Position numbers and translations under genes: made by a program
Origin: Cylicocyclus nassatus
Taxonomy: Eukaryota > Nematoda > Chromadorea > Rhabditida > Strongylidae
Direction of reading: 5' to 3'
Assembly: GCA_958299035.1 (NCBI GenBank)
Contig: CATQJL010000223.1
Location: forward strand, 74,851,600-74,915,599
Length of the DNA: 64,000 nucleotides
Notes under the pieces: model-generated
What the model saw: only the letters and a program-made list of their open reading frames with translations
What the model was told of the DNA's origin: nothing
Databases searched by the model: none
Shown here: in pieces, positions 34,901-48,100 of the stretch
Layout: each line of letters starts with the position of its first letter
How positions within the stretch are numbered: position 1 is the first letter of the stretch

Positions 34901-35803
34901 GCGCGTAGCAAGCAAACGTCTAACGCCGCGGTGATGAGTCCTCTGTTTACGCTCTTTCTCCATATTTTAGTCGTCGTTTCTTTGATTTTGTTATTTTTCC
35001 GCGTTTCTTTACCGTTTTTTTTCTTTTCCGCGTTGCTCTTCGTCGCGTTGGCGTTTATGTTGTTGTAAGTTCCTCGTTTTCAGGTCAATGTTTCAAATTT
35101 TCGTGCGGTTGCACTCAATCACCTTTAGTGTTTGGCTCTTTTCGACTTGCTGAGACATCGTAGACTATTGATGGAGTGGTTTTTGTGATTATTTCTGGAT
35201 TTTCGAAACAATGAGGTTAGTTGCGCAACTTTCAAACCAGTGTTTACTAGCCAGCATGGAACGAAGTCAAATTTACCCTGTATTCTTACCTTAATCCAGA
35301 GCATTTGCATCAGCTCAAGGTAAATACTGTAAAGGAATTCATCGCACGTAATAGGCGTCACTGCGGACGCTGTCGGCGTCTCGCTTGAGCGCTCTTTCGT
35401 ACCTCTTGCCGTCTGCTGTCTCTCCCATGCACGACTTATCTTGGTCGGACGCAATGACGTCCAGTCTGTGCATTTGATAAATCTCCTATACCTTTGGTAG
35501 TGTAAGCGGGTTGATGGCTTTTTGGATCGATTTATACCTCAGGTGTGTCTTATGCAGCTCGAAATATGCGTAATTGATTGTGTCTATCTTGTGCATGATT
35601 ACGAGTATGCGCACTGGAAGTATATTTTAATCCTTAATATATGTTGATAGATACGGACGCAGAGCCTGCTGTTTTGATAGAGGTTCTCGTCACATCTTTA
35701 TACCAACTCAAAGAATCTTTGCGCACTTGAACGTTTTATTGCACACAATTCATCTTGAGGATATCTCCCGTAATGTCGTCATTTCATTATCATGACATTT
35801 CAG

Positions 35804-37167
35804 GACACGGGATCCTGCTGTACTTGCCAAGTGCGATGTTATCGTTGACGTGTGTATACGATCATTCGAAGAAACGATACGACCATCACCAATTGTAGGT
35901 CTTGCTTTGCATGCTGTTAAGTTTGCGTCTCCTACAGTCATGAAGATCACACAATTAATGTTAGTATTTCCATAATCGTGCTGTTTTCAGAGAGTTCAAT
36001 GAGACGATGCAGACATTTGGGCCTGGATTCTAACTCTAGACTCAGTTCAGCTGGATTGATCTAGGCTCATTATGGAAAACAACTGATTGCAGAGGTAAGC
36101 ATTGTCAGTCAGGGTTAATGTTTCTTATTCAGTTTATTATCGTCAGATACTTGATTCCTTTCACGACGATAAGATGGCGTATATATTTTTTCGAAAGCTT
36201 TACGAAACTTTTGTCGAAGCCATAGATGCTATCGATAACGGCATACCACAGTATGATGACACACCCAGGTAAGAGCCTTGTCAGTATCCATTTATATCTT
36301 GCTTGAAGTTTTATTTTTTTTCGAATAACGTTTTGGATGAGAATCATGCTTTAATCATCAACATATTGTATGGTGATTTCTTCCTATCTATATTGATTTG
36401 GCTGTGTGGTTTTGCTGCTTCAACATATGACTTTGAAAATATCAAACATCTGAGGCGGTATGCATCAATCTCCCGTTTTGAAAGCGGGCGATCATTTTCA
36501 ATAGTAAAATGATTGCCCGGCCGTGTTGGCCGTCCGACCCGTAATGTACGAAGCTGCGGCCAACCCGGCCGGGCATTCATTTTTTATTGGAAATGATCGC
36601 CCGCTTTTTAAACGGGAGATTGATGCATATCGCCCCTGGTGGGCTTTCTGGTCGTGTCAATCATGTGAGTCCCTACTGGAACGAAACTGACCCCAAGCCC
36701 GACGAGAGGTTTCAACAAGCTATAGATCTTGTTGGAGGTTAGTCTGGGTGAACCGCAGTCAAGGTGTTGGCTGTTTGACATCACCCATGCTGTGTTTCAC
36801 CTTTGATTGCATGTTTCTCGCGCAACTGCGTTTGTGCGGTGAGAGTCGCGTCGCGGAATGTCTTGAGTCAGCACGGTAACGCAGGTCATGCTATCATCAT
36901 TTATAGTGCAGCTTTGAGATCACGCTAGATTAGGCGATTTTACAATGCTGGTTGAGGAGCTTTCTAATCTCTGCGGCATTGACGGATGCATATTTGTGCA
37001 CGTGACAGGTACATCTGAAATTTCTCATATTTTTTGCCAATTTCTTCATTTTGTGGTATTTAGGGTTTATCGGAGGTAACAAGGCATTCGAAGGAGCTCT
37101 AGCTATGGCAAAGAAGGCGCTCGAAATTGGAGATGCGGAGATTTGTGTTAACGTTGCATTTAAGTAA
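35804..37167 (+). pseudogene. MYG1-family exonuclease, broken
   Basis: Fragments in the order of the MYG1 (UPF0160, DHH-like) protein: 35,804 onward TRDPAVLAKCDVIVDV then, after a frameshift, VYDHSKKRYDHHQ; 35,991-36,094 FNETMQTFGPG and RLSSAGLI; 36,133-36,268 KLYETFVEAIDAIDNGI; about 36,650-36,737 GLSGRVNHVSPYWNETDPK; to 37,008 ELSNLCGIDGCIFVHV; and 37,064-37,167 GFIGGNKAFEGALAMAKKA with TAA. MYG1 is a conserved mitochondrial and nuclear RNA exonuclease (family knowledge). Breaks: five bases missing at the GG of VDVGG, a stop after DHHQ, a TAG inside the AGLI.AHYGK segment, missing N-terminal exons, and a missing block of roughly 80-100 residues before ELSNLCG. A foldback element sits at the acceptor before 36,650. 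Many codons are still intact, so loss looks fairly recent. Confidence 0.85.
36454..36633. repeat. Foldback element in MYG1 pseudogene intron
   Basis: GGCGGTATGCATCAATCTCC at the left and its near complement at the right, with a second inverted module around CGGCCGTGTTGGCCG. It ends 17 bases before the recognisable exon, so it has probably replaced the splice acceptor. Confidence 0.75.
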
Positions 37168-37881
37168 TGGAGTGCAAGAGCATCGTGCTTTTGCTGGCCC
37201 AACAACTTTGGAAGTATCAGTATGAGAATTTTTTCTTCTGGATGATATCCCGAGTGATTTGGATACAGGGATCGGTTCATAATATTTGATTGAGTTGATT
37301 GTTTGGAGTCAAGATAATGATAAATGTTTCAGCTAGCAGCAAGATCTGAAAATGGACAGGAGATAAAGAAAATGAAACTGGACAATGAACAAGCAGTGAG
37401 CAGTACTGAACAAGCAGTAAGCAGTACCGTGGAACCTGCTCATTAGGATAGTTTCTGATAGAGAACAGAAATCTTTCAATCTTCCCTTGTCTTTACCTCA
37501 TCACAGCTGCATTCATTTTTCTTCCCACCGTCGTGGTATCTGTATAGTATTTCTTGTTTACTAAGTATCGGTCATGCCGTAGGACGCTCTCGTAGTCGAA
37601 ATATTGTTCAAGTTGCTCTTGCTATATTCTCTAACTGTGATTCTCTGTAAAGTATGGTGATTTCGTTTATCACGTCGTATAACTACTTGTCGAGTTCTAA
37701 TTCAAACTGTGTCTACCAAAAACTTCCGCCCAAATTCTTGATTATGCTAATTTTTTCTTCGATCATGAGTAAACTATTAATCGGGTGTTTGCAAACTTGG
37801 GTCGCGCTGAACTCCTACCCGGGGGGGGGTCCTATTCGGCTAATTTGGGTGGGGTTTAGAGACAAAATTGGGGTTTGGAGC

Positions 37882-38240
37882 TTAAAGGCAGCGTCCAGGC
37901 AAGTCTGGACCTATGGGGATTTTACATGGAAAGTACTTTTGGGGCCCTAACTAACCCACTACCCAACCGGCAGCTCAGGTAGTGCTGTAACGCCTGAGAT
38001 ATTCTGCTCGAAACTGGACCCCGCGACCGTGTTTCGCATGGATTCACGGCGCAAAGCGTGGATCCTGGCGCGAAACTGCCATGAATCCATTTGACTACGT
38101 TCGCGGGGGTCTGTTTCGAGGGGAATATCTCCGCCATTAGAGCACTACCTGAGCTGCTGCTTCGGCAGTGCCTTAGTTAGGGCCCCAAAAGTCCATGTAA
38201 AAGCCCCATAGGTCCAGATCTGCCTGGAAGCTGCCTTTAA
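37882..38240. mobile_element. MITE, AGGCAG family, TTAA on both sides
   Basis: TTAA then AGGCAGCGTCCAGGCAAG; arms about 70 bases long are complementary, ending ...CTGCCT then TTAA. Confidence 0.8.
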
Positions 38241-38282
38241 TTAGGGCTAATTACAGTATGCCGCGGCAGACTTGCAGAGCAC

Positions 38283-38480
38283 AAAATCGGGGGGCTCCGG
38301 CGCACAAAATCGGGGGGCTCCGGAGCAGAAAATGGGAGGTATCCGGAGCAGAAAATGAGAGGTATCCGGAACAGAAAATGGGAGGTCTCTGGAGCAGAAA
38401 ATGGGAGGTAACCGGAGCAGAAATGGGAGGTCTCCGCCGGAGAAATGGGAGGGCTCCGCCGGACAAATGGGAGACCCACC
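38283..38480. repeat. GC-rich minisatellite array, right of the MYG1 pseudogene
   Basis: About eight copies of the 23-bp unit seen at 34,772-34,890, same orientation. The first unit (CGGCGCACAAAATCGGGGGG) is diverged. From 38,540 to 41,045 I see no gene: only the right arm of a CAAGG-family MITE near 38,690-38,760 and AGGCAG-related ends at about 39,590 and 39,717 with a diverged interior to about 40,100. Confidence 0.85.
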
Positions 38481-41049
38481 GCTGGGGAAACGGCGCGACC
38501 CTGCCATTTCTCCGGCGGAGGGGTCCTATCCGCTGCCTGAGAACAGCTTTACTTTAAGCTCAGGAAAACTGTCGCCGATACATCAGAGGCCTGGAACGAT
38601 TTTGACTGCCTAAGACTGACTGCAGAATCAATGTGGAAAAAAGTCCATAACTTCGTTTAGGGAATTGCAAATCGGATAATGAACACAGAATTAGAATCAG
38701 CGTATACATCTTTTTGCAAAAGGCCACTGTCACCAAGTATCCTTCTCTCGTAAGCTTTTTTCGCAGACTGAAAAGGATGTTTGAAGAAGTCGATCCTAAT
38801 ACAAAGTTCTAATGCATTGCAATTACTGTAGAGCTTGACCATGGATCCTACAAACACGTTGTTCCTTTTGCTTTTTCAAAAACCACATTCAGTTTGCCTT
38901 TGTGCAGTTGTTAAGCCGTAATTCTAAGCCTGACAAGGTAGCAAATAACACTAGTTTACGATGATAATTGGGTTGCATGGCGTGGTAAGAGCGGGATCTA
39001 ACAGTTTCAGAAAATCTCGTGACAGCCAGCTTGGTTGCATACCAGTCGCGTTCTAACATTACAAACAGTGCAGATTGCCATTGCTCAGACAAAAGAATGA
39101 ATGACGAACTGCTCTGAAAGTACTTTACCTGAAAGTTCATGGATTCATAGGCAGTCAATACTACCTGACGCAAAATTCAAATGCTCCCAAATTAGCAAAC
39201 AATCTCGAGGGACCTAATTCAAGTCGCCCTCAAATTAGCAAACCATTTCGTAAGTACGAAAAGGGACTGCTTTCATTGAGAGAATTTTGTTTCATCGTTA
39301 GCCCTCATTTTGTATCGCTTTGTAAGTAGAACGAAACGGTTGCTCTCAGACTCTGCTCAATTATCTGCATGATGGCCAACTCTCAAGTTTTTGTTTCGAT
39401 TATTTGTATCAATAGATGATTTTTACGATTTTTTTTTGTTTGCTTGAAGAGAGGATTTTATTGCACAAATCATGCAGAGATAATTTGTTTTATCCTTGTG
39501 TAGTAATTGAACTGTTTTATGATAATTGGTGGGCCACTCTTGGAGCTTCATTCAACCTGATATTTCGACAATAATTCCCCCCCCCCTATCTAAAGGCAGT
39601 GTCCGGTAAATTCAGGTGATAATTTCAAAGCCGTGACATTGAATCTTTAATCACCTTCACTTTCAAAGGAAGGATGCGCATGCCACCACATCTGACGAAC
39701 TCCCAAATTGACTTTTAAGGCAGTGTCTTGACGAGGTCGGGTTTTCAAATCAAAGTGGCATGCAGAAATGGACCCCGTCGAACAGGGCATCGCCCAAATG
39801 CAATAACGCTTGACCAGAAGTAGTAAGAAACGGTCGGAAAGTTGGAAAACTTACGCATCTAGGGGGGAGGGGCTTCCACCCGTGGATTTTATTAATTGCG
39901 GCAGAGTACGCATGCTTACACAATTGAAGTCGTAAGGTCCTGCACCGGCTATGCATCTTTTAACGCCGTCCAATCAAGTTGCAAGACTAAACGCACATTC
40001 TCGCCGTTTTCTCGTTTTCCAATGTTTATTTATGGATCCAGTGTTCCGGATTACCCTAGATATGTGAGTGTATGTCAAGATTTGCGATTTCTATTGCAAA
40101 CGTTCAGCAACTAGCACATATTTAGTGTTTTATAGCGTTTTAGAAGTATTGTGAGTTTCGGAGAAAAAACACGCGTAATCATGGGTTGGCCAGTTTTATT
40201 CTCTTAAAATTCGAGACCATGTTTTAAAAGTTAAAAATTCAAGAATTTGCAAGTGATAACATATTCGTAGATATTGCAATCAGCTTTTTGACAAAAGCAG
40301 TAAATTTCATCAGTTAGTGAGTCCAAACGGCTAGAAGACAGTTCTCGTCTTTCTTGAAAACGAGAAGCTATTCGCGTAGTCATCACCCATGCCCCACATA
40401 GGAATTGAGGTCTCAGATTCTCGGCTGTCATAATTTGATAGAAGACGCAAGAACATGACAAGGTTGCTCAGGAAAGCATGGAAATGTAAGTTACCACACT
40501 ACCGATTTTCCCTCAAAGTACTAGAAGTGTGAATAGCTCTCGATTATCAGCAAACTGGTGCCGGTCATATCTATTGTCAGCTATACTTCCATATGAGCTG
40601 TCCGCTAGTGCGTCATTCTACCCATCCAACATCGGTGGATATATGTCCGCTTTGCTGTCAAAATCTCGTAAAATGGATTGCAATACTTCTGCACTATCTT
40701 ACTTCATTCGCTTCGGAGCTAACAAGCAGGAGAAGTAAAGGAATGATTTTTATGCGGTTTACATGCATTTCGGTATGAGTACCTTTTTCAAAAGTTAAAG
40801 TTTTCAGGTCTTACTTGTTTGCCACCTTGTGCGGTCAAGCTTGATTGATATACCAAAGTGCATGTTAGCAGCGTAAGAGTCATTCAAAACTGAGTTGCTC
40901 AACAAATGAAAACTAAACTGTGCGCCTAGCACAAATAGTGTGGTAGGGACTTTATACATTCTTGACAGGTCCAGGGCTTATCGTAAGAAGCGATGATTAA
41001 GTCAAACCCAGCTCACCATCAGACTCAGATAACACGCTTCAAAAACTTA

Positions 41050-41695
41050 CAGGCAGAGGATACTTAGTCGAAAGCACCAATCCAGACAAGACATATATCA
41101 TCTCAAAGCGCTTGAAATGCTGATTCCAAATATGTAGTTTCTAGCAGCGGAGCGGTTTTGCAGAAGGAATTATCAGTGGTGTTTCCCTGTGGGGTTGAAG
41201 CCACCTCCAGCAGGCCTCCCCTTATCTATGAGCACTACAAAGACCAACTGGTGGCAATTGGCTTAGTGGTAAGTAATTTGAAAGAAGATTACAAGAAGGA
41301 TTATAATACTCACATTATGGTTTTACTGACTTTTAACTTCGATTAGTATCAATCTCATCACAAATTTCAGGCTTAAGGCTCCAATGCCATTTAGAAGCTC
41401 AATTTTCCAAAAATTGCGACAAAGTTGCATGCGAATAGGATTAAGAACTCGAAACTTTCCTTATCAAGCAAGCCATTTACCACTAGGCCAGTTGCCACCA
41501 GTTGGTACTCCTAAACAGTGCTCATGGATAAGGGAAGACCTGCTGGAGGGCGCCTCAACCCCAGAGGGAAGCAACCCTCCTAACTCCTCCCACAAAACCG
41601 CTCCGCTGCTATAAACCACAGATTTGGTTTTTTTTTTCAGCGTTTCAAGCGCATATGCATCATCTGGATTGGTTTGAATAGGTATCCTTTCCTTC
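41050..41695. mobile_element. Foldback MITE, CAAGG family, TTA duplication
   Basis: Left CAGGCAGAGGATACTTAG, right complementary; TTA at 41,047-41,049 and 41,696-41,698. The interior matches 19,831-20,492 (CTGGAGGGCGCCTCAACCCC module). Confidence 0.85.
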
Positions 41696-42123
41696 TTAGT
41701 TCTCCTCAAACACTATTGAGCAATGGTAATCATACTGATACTGCAAATATTTATCTTCATATTCTCAGAGTATGTTTGAAAAAACCACAAATCTGTTTTA
41801 AATTCCGTTTAAGGACAAGTTATAGTTGTTGGAATGTAACCGCTTGGTTAACACGGTCAGCACTTAAGTGAAATGATTACAACCATTGATTCAATGCACG
41901 ATTTGTAAAGTTGGTCATGTGTGCATTTGCGGCATTGGTCATGCAGCTGGTTAGACCCTGCTATGTCCCAAGTTTATCGCAAATTTGGAGCTTTCGGAAG
42001 GCTTCTGGAACTTTCAAGAAATAGAAAATTTTGTAACAGAAATTATCCGACAACCTCGTACATCGCGACTTTCATACAGAGCTATACAGTATACAGAAGC
42101 TCACACGATTGCTGCAGTCTTGA

Positions 42124-45100
42124 ATGCGGTGGTGGCTATTTTCCTTTTGGACCTGGATTAGATGGTGTGAAGACGACGTGGAGATCGGCTCATCTGATGG
42201 ATACAAGATTGCCTCTGATATGCTTATGAACTCTATAAATTTTTCGGTTCGTCTGGTTTTTCTCCTCTAGGCATGCAGCTAGTGCGTTTTTAGATTGATC
42301 CATGCGATGATTTCTTTGAATTTACTTGCGGCAACTGGATAGCTAAAAACCCAATCAAGAAGCACATGAGTAGATCATCACAATTCGATTTACTCAACGA
42401 TCAAGTGAATGAGCAAGTAAGAGGTACGTCCTTAAGAGGGGTGCTGCGACTTTCCAGAAAATTGATCACAAACTTCACAATCAAAAAAAAACATGAAATA
42501 AAGCATCCTCAATCTACTTTTCATTGTAGATTATTGCTGCTACTGAATATATGCAGTTTCATTTTGCTTCTCATAGCTCTTTTGTTCATACAGGCGTGTT
42601 GTAGGCATATTTGTATCAAACGAGACGTTCCGTTCGAAATCCATAACTGCCTTGAAAGCTATCTATAAGAAATGTATGGATACGGACAAACTGAACCGCA
42701 GAGGTGCTAAGCGATTGATAGCTAAAGTCAAGGTTAGCATTTGACTTGTATGTAAATTAGTCAGGTACTTTCTATTTCAGAGACGCTTCGCTTGGCCGAT
42801 AGTAGATGGAGATAAAAAGTGGGAAGTGAAGGATTACGACTTGACATCGCTACTTGTCCATGTGTCACGAATTCGCGGTGTTAATGTGTTCGTTTCATGG
42901 GATATATACCACGACGACAAGAATGTTTCTCGCCGCATCATTCAGGTTCGTTTTTTTTTGTTCAGCAATATTACATTCGAAATTCATGCATTGATGCTGC
43001 AGGGATGTGTTTTTTAAGAAAGCCATGTTAATTGACCATCACACTGACGTGCTGTCTCTGACTATAGCGCTATGGAAATAAGAAAATAAGATGGATGTAA
43101 TGGAGTAGTAATGGTAACATAATGACTTATAATAATGGGCAAAAGGTATATATATATATATAGCGCCCTGGGGGATATTGTTATGGTGGGACTCCCGGTC
43201 ATCTCACTGACCTCCAGGCGCGGTCCAGTTGGTTGATGTTTCCATTGGGCCGAGAAAATAGCCCTTGAACCGGCGCGGCTTGGACGACTTCGCTTACCGT
43301 TCGGCGCGGGACCCCACGATCGCTCTCCCGCATTGTGCACGCTATCCAAAGTGAAAATTACAGGCAGCAGGATCTTTGTGCCAGGGCCTCCCAATCCACT
43401 GAAGTTCTCGTCCGAACTGCCTTTTGGAAGTTGGGTAAACGCCCCGAAAAAGGTCTTTTGAACCGTTTAGCTCAAATTGAAAACTATGGGGCGAAAAGGC
43501 TCATAACATGCGAAAACATGGAAATGCAAAATCTGCCGGAACCCTGCCCTCAATGCTACAAGGGATGTATTTCGTAAGAACGCGATGTTAATTGACTTGA
43601 CCACCACATTCAGTGTTATACCTGGCTATGTGCTGAGGAAATAAGGTGTGATGTAATGGAGTAGTGATGGTATATGATATGATGTGCAAGCGACTCAATG
43701 TTTTATCAATCAGTTAAGATGTCAGTGCCATGTTTTTTGAAACAGTCAGTACTGACTTATACGTGCTTTCGAGCGCAAGTCAACACAGGAAAGTTACAAA
43801 GCAATAAGGAAAATTAAACCGCTGACGTTTACCTTTCCGATCTTCTTCTGAGTTTACACCTAACAGCACAGAATATGCGGAAATAGCTGCGCAGTGCTGG
43901 AGCTATACATTCACCCTATAGCTTTAATTTACTTTGGACTAATGCAGAAACATGTAATTATGGCTCTTTCCGTAAATGTCGACGTGCTATGATCATCCAA
44001 CACTGCTCTCACTTCCAGCAAAATCTATAAATACTTGAGAAAAGGTGATACTAGATGGCGAATAAAAGCAATCTTATTCCGATTATTACTCACAGCAAGT
44101 ACCCCTTGTTAAATGTTTTACCGCGTACGGAATATGCGCACGCTAGCAAGGTTCTATGACTTAGCGTGTTCGTACAGCCTTTTAAAAGGTTGAGGCTGAT
44201 TGCAATGCAACATTTGAGCAAAATTCACTTTTTCCCCTACTTTGAATAATAGAGGTAATGCAGAAATAACACTTTTCAGATTGCAAAATGTATTTGCCAA
44301 AGTAGTGCTCGCATAATATATAATAAATCGCTTATCAATCAATAGAGCCAATATATTTATCTATTTGATTTAGTTACGTTTAGAGTTCTCCTTTTCAGTT
44401 TGATCAGGCAGACCTTAGACTGGGTCGTTCTAGGGAATATTACTTGGATATGACAAAGTATGATAAGAAGATTGAAGCTCTCAGAAGGTATCTTATCAGA
44501 CAGGTGACTTATATATTTTTTGGAAACCAAGTATGGGCGTTGTTCTAACTCCGAATTGCAGGCTAAATTGTTCCAAAGAGATGGCGGTCGGCCCACCTAC
44601 AGGAAAAAAATTGAAAACGACGTAAACGAAATGATTGATCTTGAGATAAAGTTAGCGAAAATCTTGGTGCCAGAGGAGAATCGCAGGAACTGGACAAGAA
44701 TGTATAACCTCTATCACTTGAGCGATATGCAGAAGCTCATGCCATTGGTGATGTTTTCCTAACTATTAAATCAAAGCTTTAGCACAGAAATCTGGTACCA
44801 GGTTGTAGACAAATACTGTTTAGGTCAACTGGACACGATACTTCTTAGCAGTGGCTCCATCTTCTTCTCACAACTACCTAAAATCAAATCCAGAAATTAT
44901 TATTAGGGAAGTCGACTACATGCGAAAGTAATTTTTAATGTCCTAGTCTTTTTCCTTGCTAATTCGTTTTGTATCAGTTTCCTTGTTTAGTCTCAGCAAG
45001 CTTTTGCGGCGGGTGAAACCCCGTATAATCACTAACTATGTTTTTATGCGACTTTCTAAAGATTGGGAGGGGGAGATGGGGGAGGATTATGAGAAGATCG

Positions 45101-48100
45101 CTGAGGTAATCATCAAAAAAAGCTCCTGCCTATGGAAGTTTTTTCCTTATTTAGGAATTCAATCTAATAATGTACGGAAAGAAAGAAAAGCCACCGCGTG
45201 AGATTTACTGCATTCGACACACAGTGAATTTGCTGCAGTATGCTACCAGCGCGGTATATGTCAGAAAAATGTTCAACCAGGTATCAAAACTAAAGATCGT
45301 ACCTATTACGTTTTTGTTTATGGCTTAGGAGTCGAAAGCTGTTGTTTTAAAAATGATCAATGATATTCAAAGGGCGTTTCGTGAGATGCTAAGCACAAAC
45401 AAGTGGATAAATAGCACTAGAAATGTAAGATAAAAGCCTAAAAGGAATACGGTGCAGAACAACAACATTACAGGCAGCCTTAGAGAAGGCGAATTCAATG
45501 TTGAGTCAGATAGCTTACCCCAACTTCGTTCTGAATGACGAGGAGCTTGACAACTACTATGATGGCGTAAGAGAATTCTTACTTTGAACAAGTGTTAAAA
45601 AGTATTGCTTAGCTTGATGTACGTGAAAGTGACTCGTACAGCAAAATGCTGGACAAAGTAGCTCGATGGCATATTGAGCACTCATTCAAACTATTAATGG
45701 AACGTGTAGATCGTCATGAGTATGATTTCAATTCAGCTACGGTTAACGCTTATTATATGCCAACAACTAATTCGATCAGTAAGTAGCAGCACCTTCTCGA
45801 ATAGTCTCTGCACATGTGAAGTTACAGAATTTCCCGCTGCCATTCTTCAAGCTCCATTCTTTCACCACACCTTTCCCAGGTTAGTCTGAACAGAGCCATT
45901 GCACTTTGAAAAAAAAAATTTTCCTACGCCTTTGTAGAAAACGGAGTAGTATTTGCCAATCCGAGTCAAATTCAAGAACCACGTATATAAGCATAGTTGA
46001 GTCATCTGTAAACTTTTGAGACAATTTATTCCCGGATATTTATGTATGTTAAAAAATAGTCGCAGCGCTTAAGACGAGTCCCTCAAGCCAAAAAAAAATT
46101 CTGGATAGGCTGTGCAGATCGGATCTATATACAGAGTGTCCCAAAAAGATGTGCACACTGTTTGATCGTTAATAACTCTCTTGCTTTCATGTCTTTTGCT
46201 GAGCTTGAGGTACCATTCTGTAGAGGAGGATAAACTTAGATTTACTGTATGGAGCGAATCACTAATCACTCTTTGTTACTGTAGGATCACTGTATGAACT
46301 TTTAGCATACAGCGTCGCTGTGGAATAGGCCTTTTGATGAAATAATCTCGAAAAAATCTAAAAATTTGTGTAGCAAGGTTTTCAGGGGGGGGGGGGGCGG
46401 AAGTTTTTCACCCAAGCCATATTCTCGCACCTAGTGATGTGTCTGCCAGGCACATTCGGGGTTACTATAATTACGAGCTCCTCAGAAAACCAAGACATCG
46501 CAAGCCCAGCCCCTTGCCCAGAGTCGCTCCAGATGCTGAAACCGGGATTTCAAAGAAACTTTCAAAATCGAAGTTCAGGAGTGAATTTGTTCCAATCAAG
46601 ACCGAAGTTCGGATTTAGGGGTTTTCGAGGTTGCTCTTTCCAGTAATGGGACTTGTTTGTTGCAAAGTCAACGTCTAGCACCGATAATGCTAACCAAGGA
46701 ATTCGGATTAGAGTTTTTCATAATTTCATATTTCAATCGAGATCGAAGCCTAGGTTTACGGGTTCTCGAAAACGCTTATTCGATAACGATATATGTTTTG
46801 TTCACTTTCAATAGCAATCAATAGTGATTTCCGAACATTTCTTAAAGATATAAATGTTTTTCTTGCAAAACCGAATTACTTCCATAGGCCAGAAGCAGAT
46901 ATACGTATGTACTCCCGTGATTTCGCTCTCAAGAGTATGTCAAGGTACAGCGCTGATAATGACCCAGCCAAGTATTTCATCAAACTTGTTGTATCATAGG
47001 TCAGTGAGGTCATCGAGGCTGGCTCAATGCCAGAAAGCTTTATAGAAGACCTAGAAGGCTCGGAATGATGTCAAACAATAGAAGAAAACTATTTATTATT
47101 TTGAAAACAACCGATATAACTCTGCTCCACTTTTCAGAAAATTTTTAGTATTATTAGCACTCAATGAAAACATGGAAAAACCACGAGAAATGTAACGCTT
47201 AACCGACTGGAAGAAGAATACATCTTCAGGAAAAATAGTTTATCGCTAAGGTTCAGCATTTTATTGTGTGCCACTTTCAAAATTTTATTCAATTGTATTG
47301 CTTTCACATCAACCCAACGCAAAACTATGAGTGGACCATTGAAAATATTTATGGCATAGATTCTGAAAATTTTGTTTATAGTTAAAGGCAGTGTCCGGGC
47401 AAAAACTCGATTTTGAGATTTTGTGCTTACCCGGGCCTATTCGCCATGCTGAATCCGAAAATCCACATTGGAGAGCGCAAAAACGACGAAAAAGGGCTCT
47501 AGCATAGGAGTAAAATCAAAAGGGGGCTGGGTCTTCCCCACGGTGAATTCACGGTCCCAGCTTCCGGAGCAATCTTTTTGATTCGGTTTTAAGTCACTCG
47601 TTTGCACTTGATCGGTAGTGATGTCAGGGCGGCTAACGGATTCGAGAAAATTGCTTTGGAAGCTAGAAGCGTGAATTCACAGTGGAGAAAACCCCGCCCA
47701 CTTGCTGATTTCCCTCCAGTGTTAGAGCCCTTTTTCGTCGTTTTCGCGCTCTCCAGTGTGGATTTTCGGTTTCAGCATAGGGAATGGGCCCGGGTAAGCA
47801 CAAAATCTCAAAATCGAGTTTTTGCCCGGACACTGCCTTTAAATTTAACTTATTCCGAATACGTGATAATTACCACAACACGACCAGTTTAAAGTTTGCT
47901 TCAATCTATTTTAGTTCAGCCACACGTATTCAGAATTAAATTTCAAACAAATCTATGCTACGGCTATTTCTTCATTACTTCATTCATATTTTTTGAAAGC
48001 TCGTAGACCTGAACCTCGGTCTTGTTTGAACTAGGAAATTTCAGAAACCTCTAAGTCCGTTTAATTTTGATTGAGCATTATCGGTGCTGAACGTTGACTT

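Noticed and set aside
34495..34963. Overlapping Arg/Pro/Ser-rich frames of 96-174 codons
   Set aside because: They come from the 23-bp minisatellite, whose period opens all frames; same at 38,237-38,613.
38889..39173. 94-codon minus frame
   Set aside because: No motif, no signs of splicing, no paralogue in the window.
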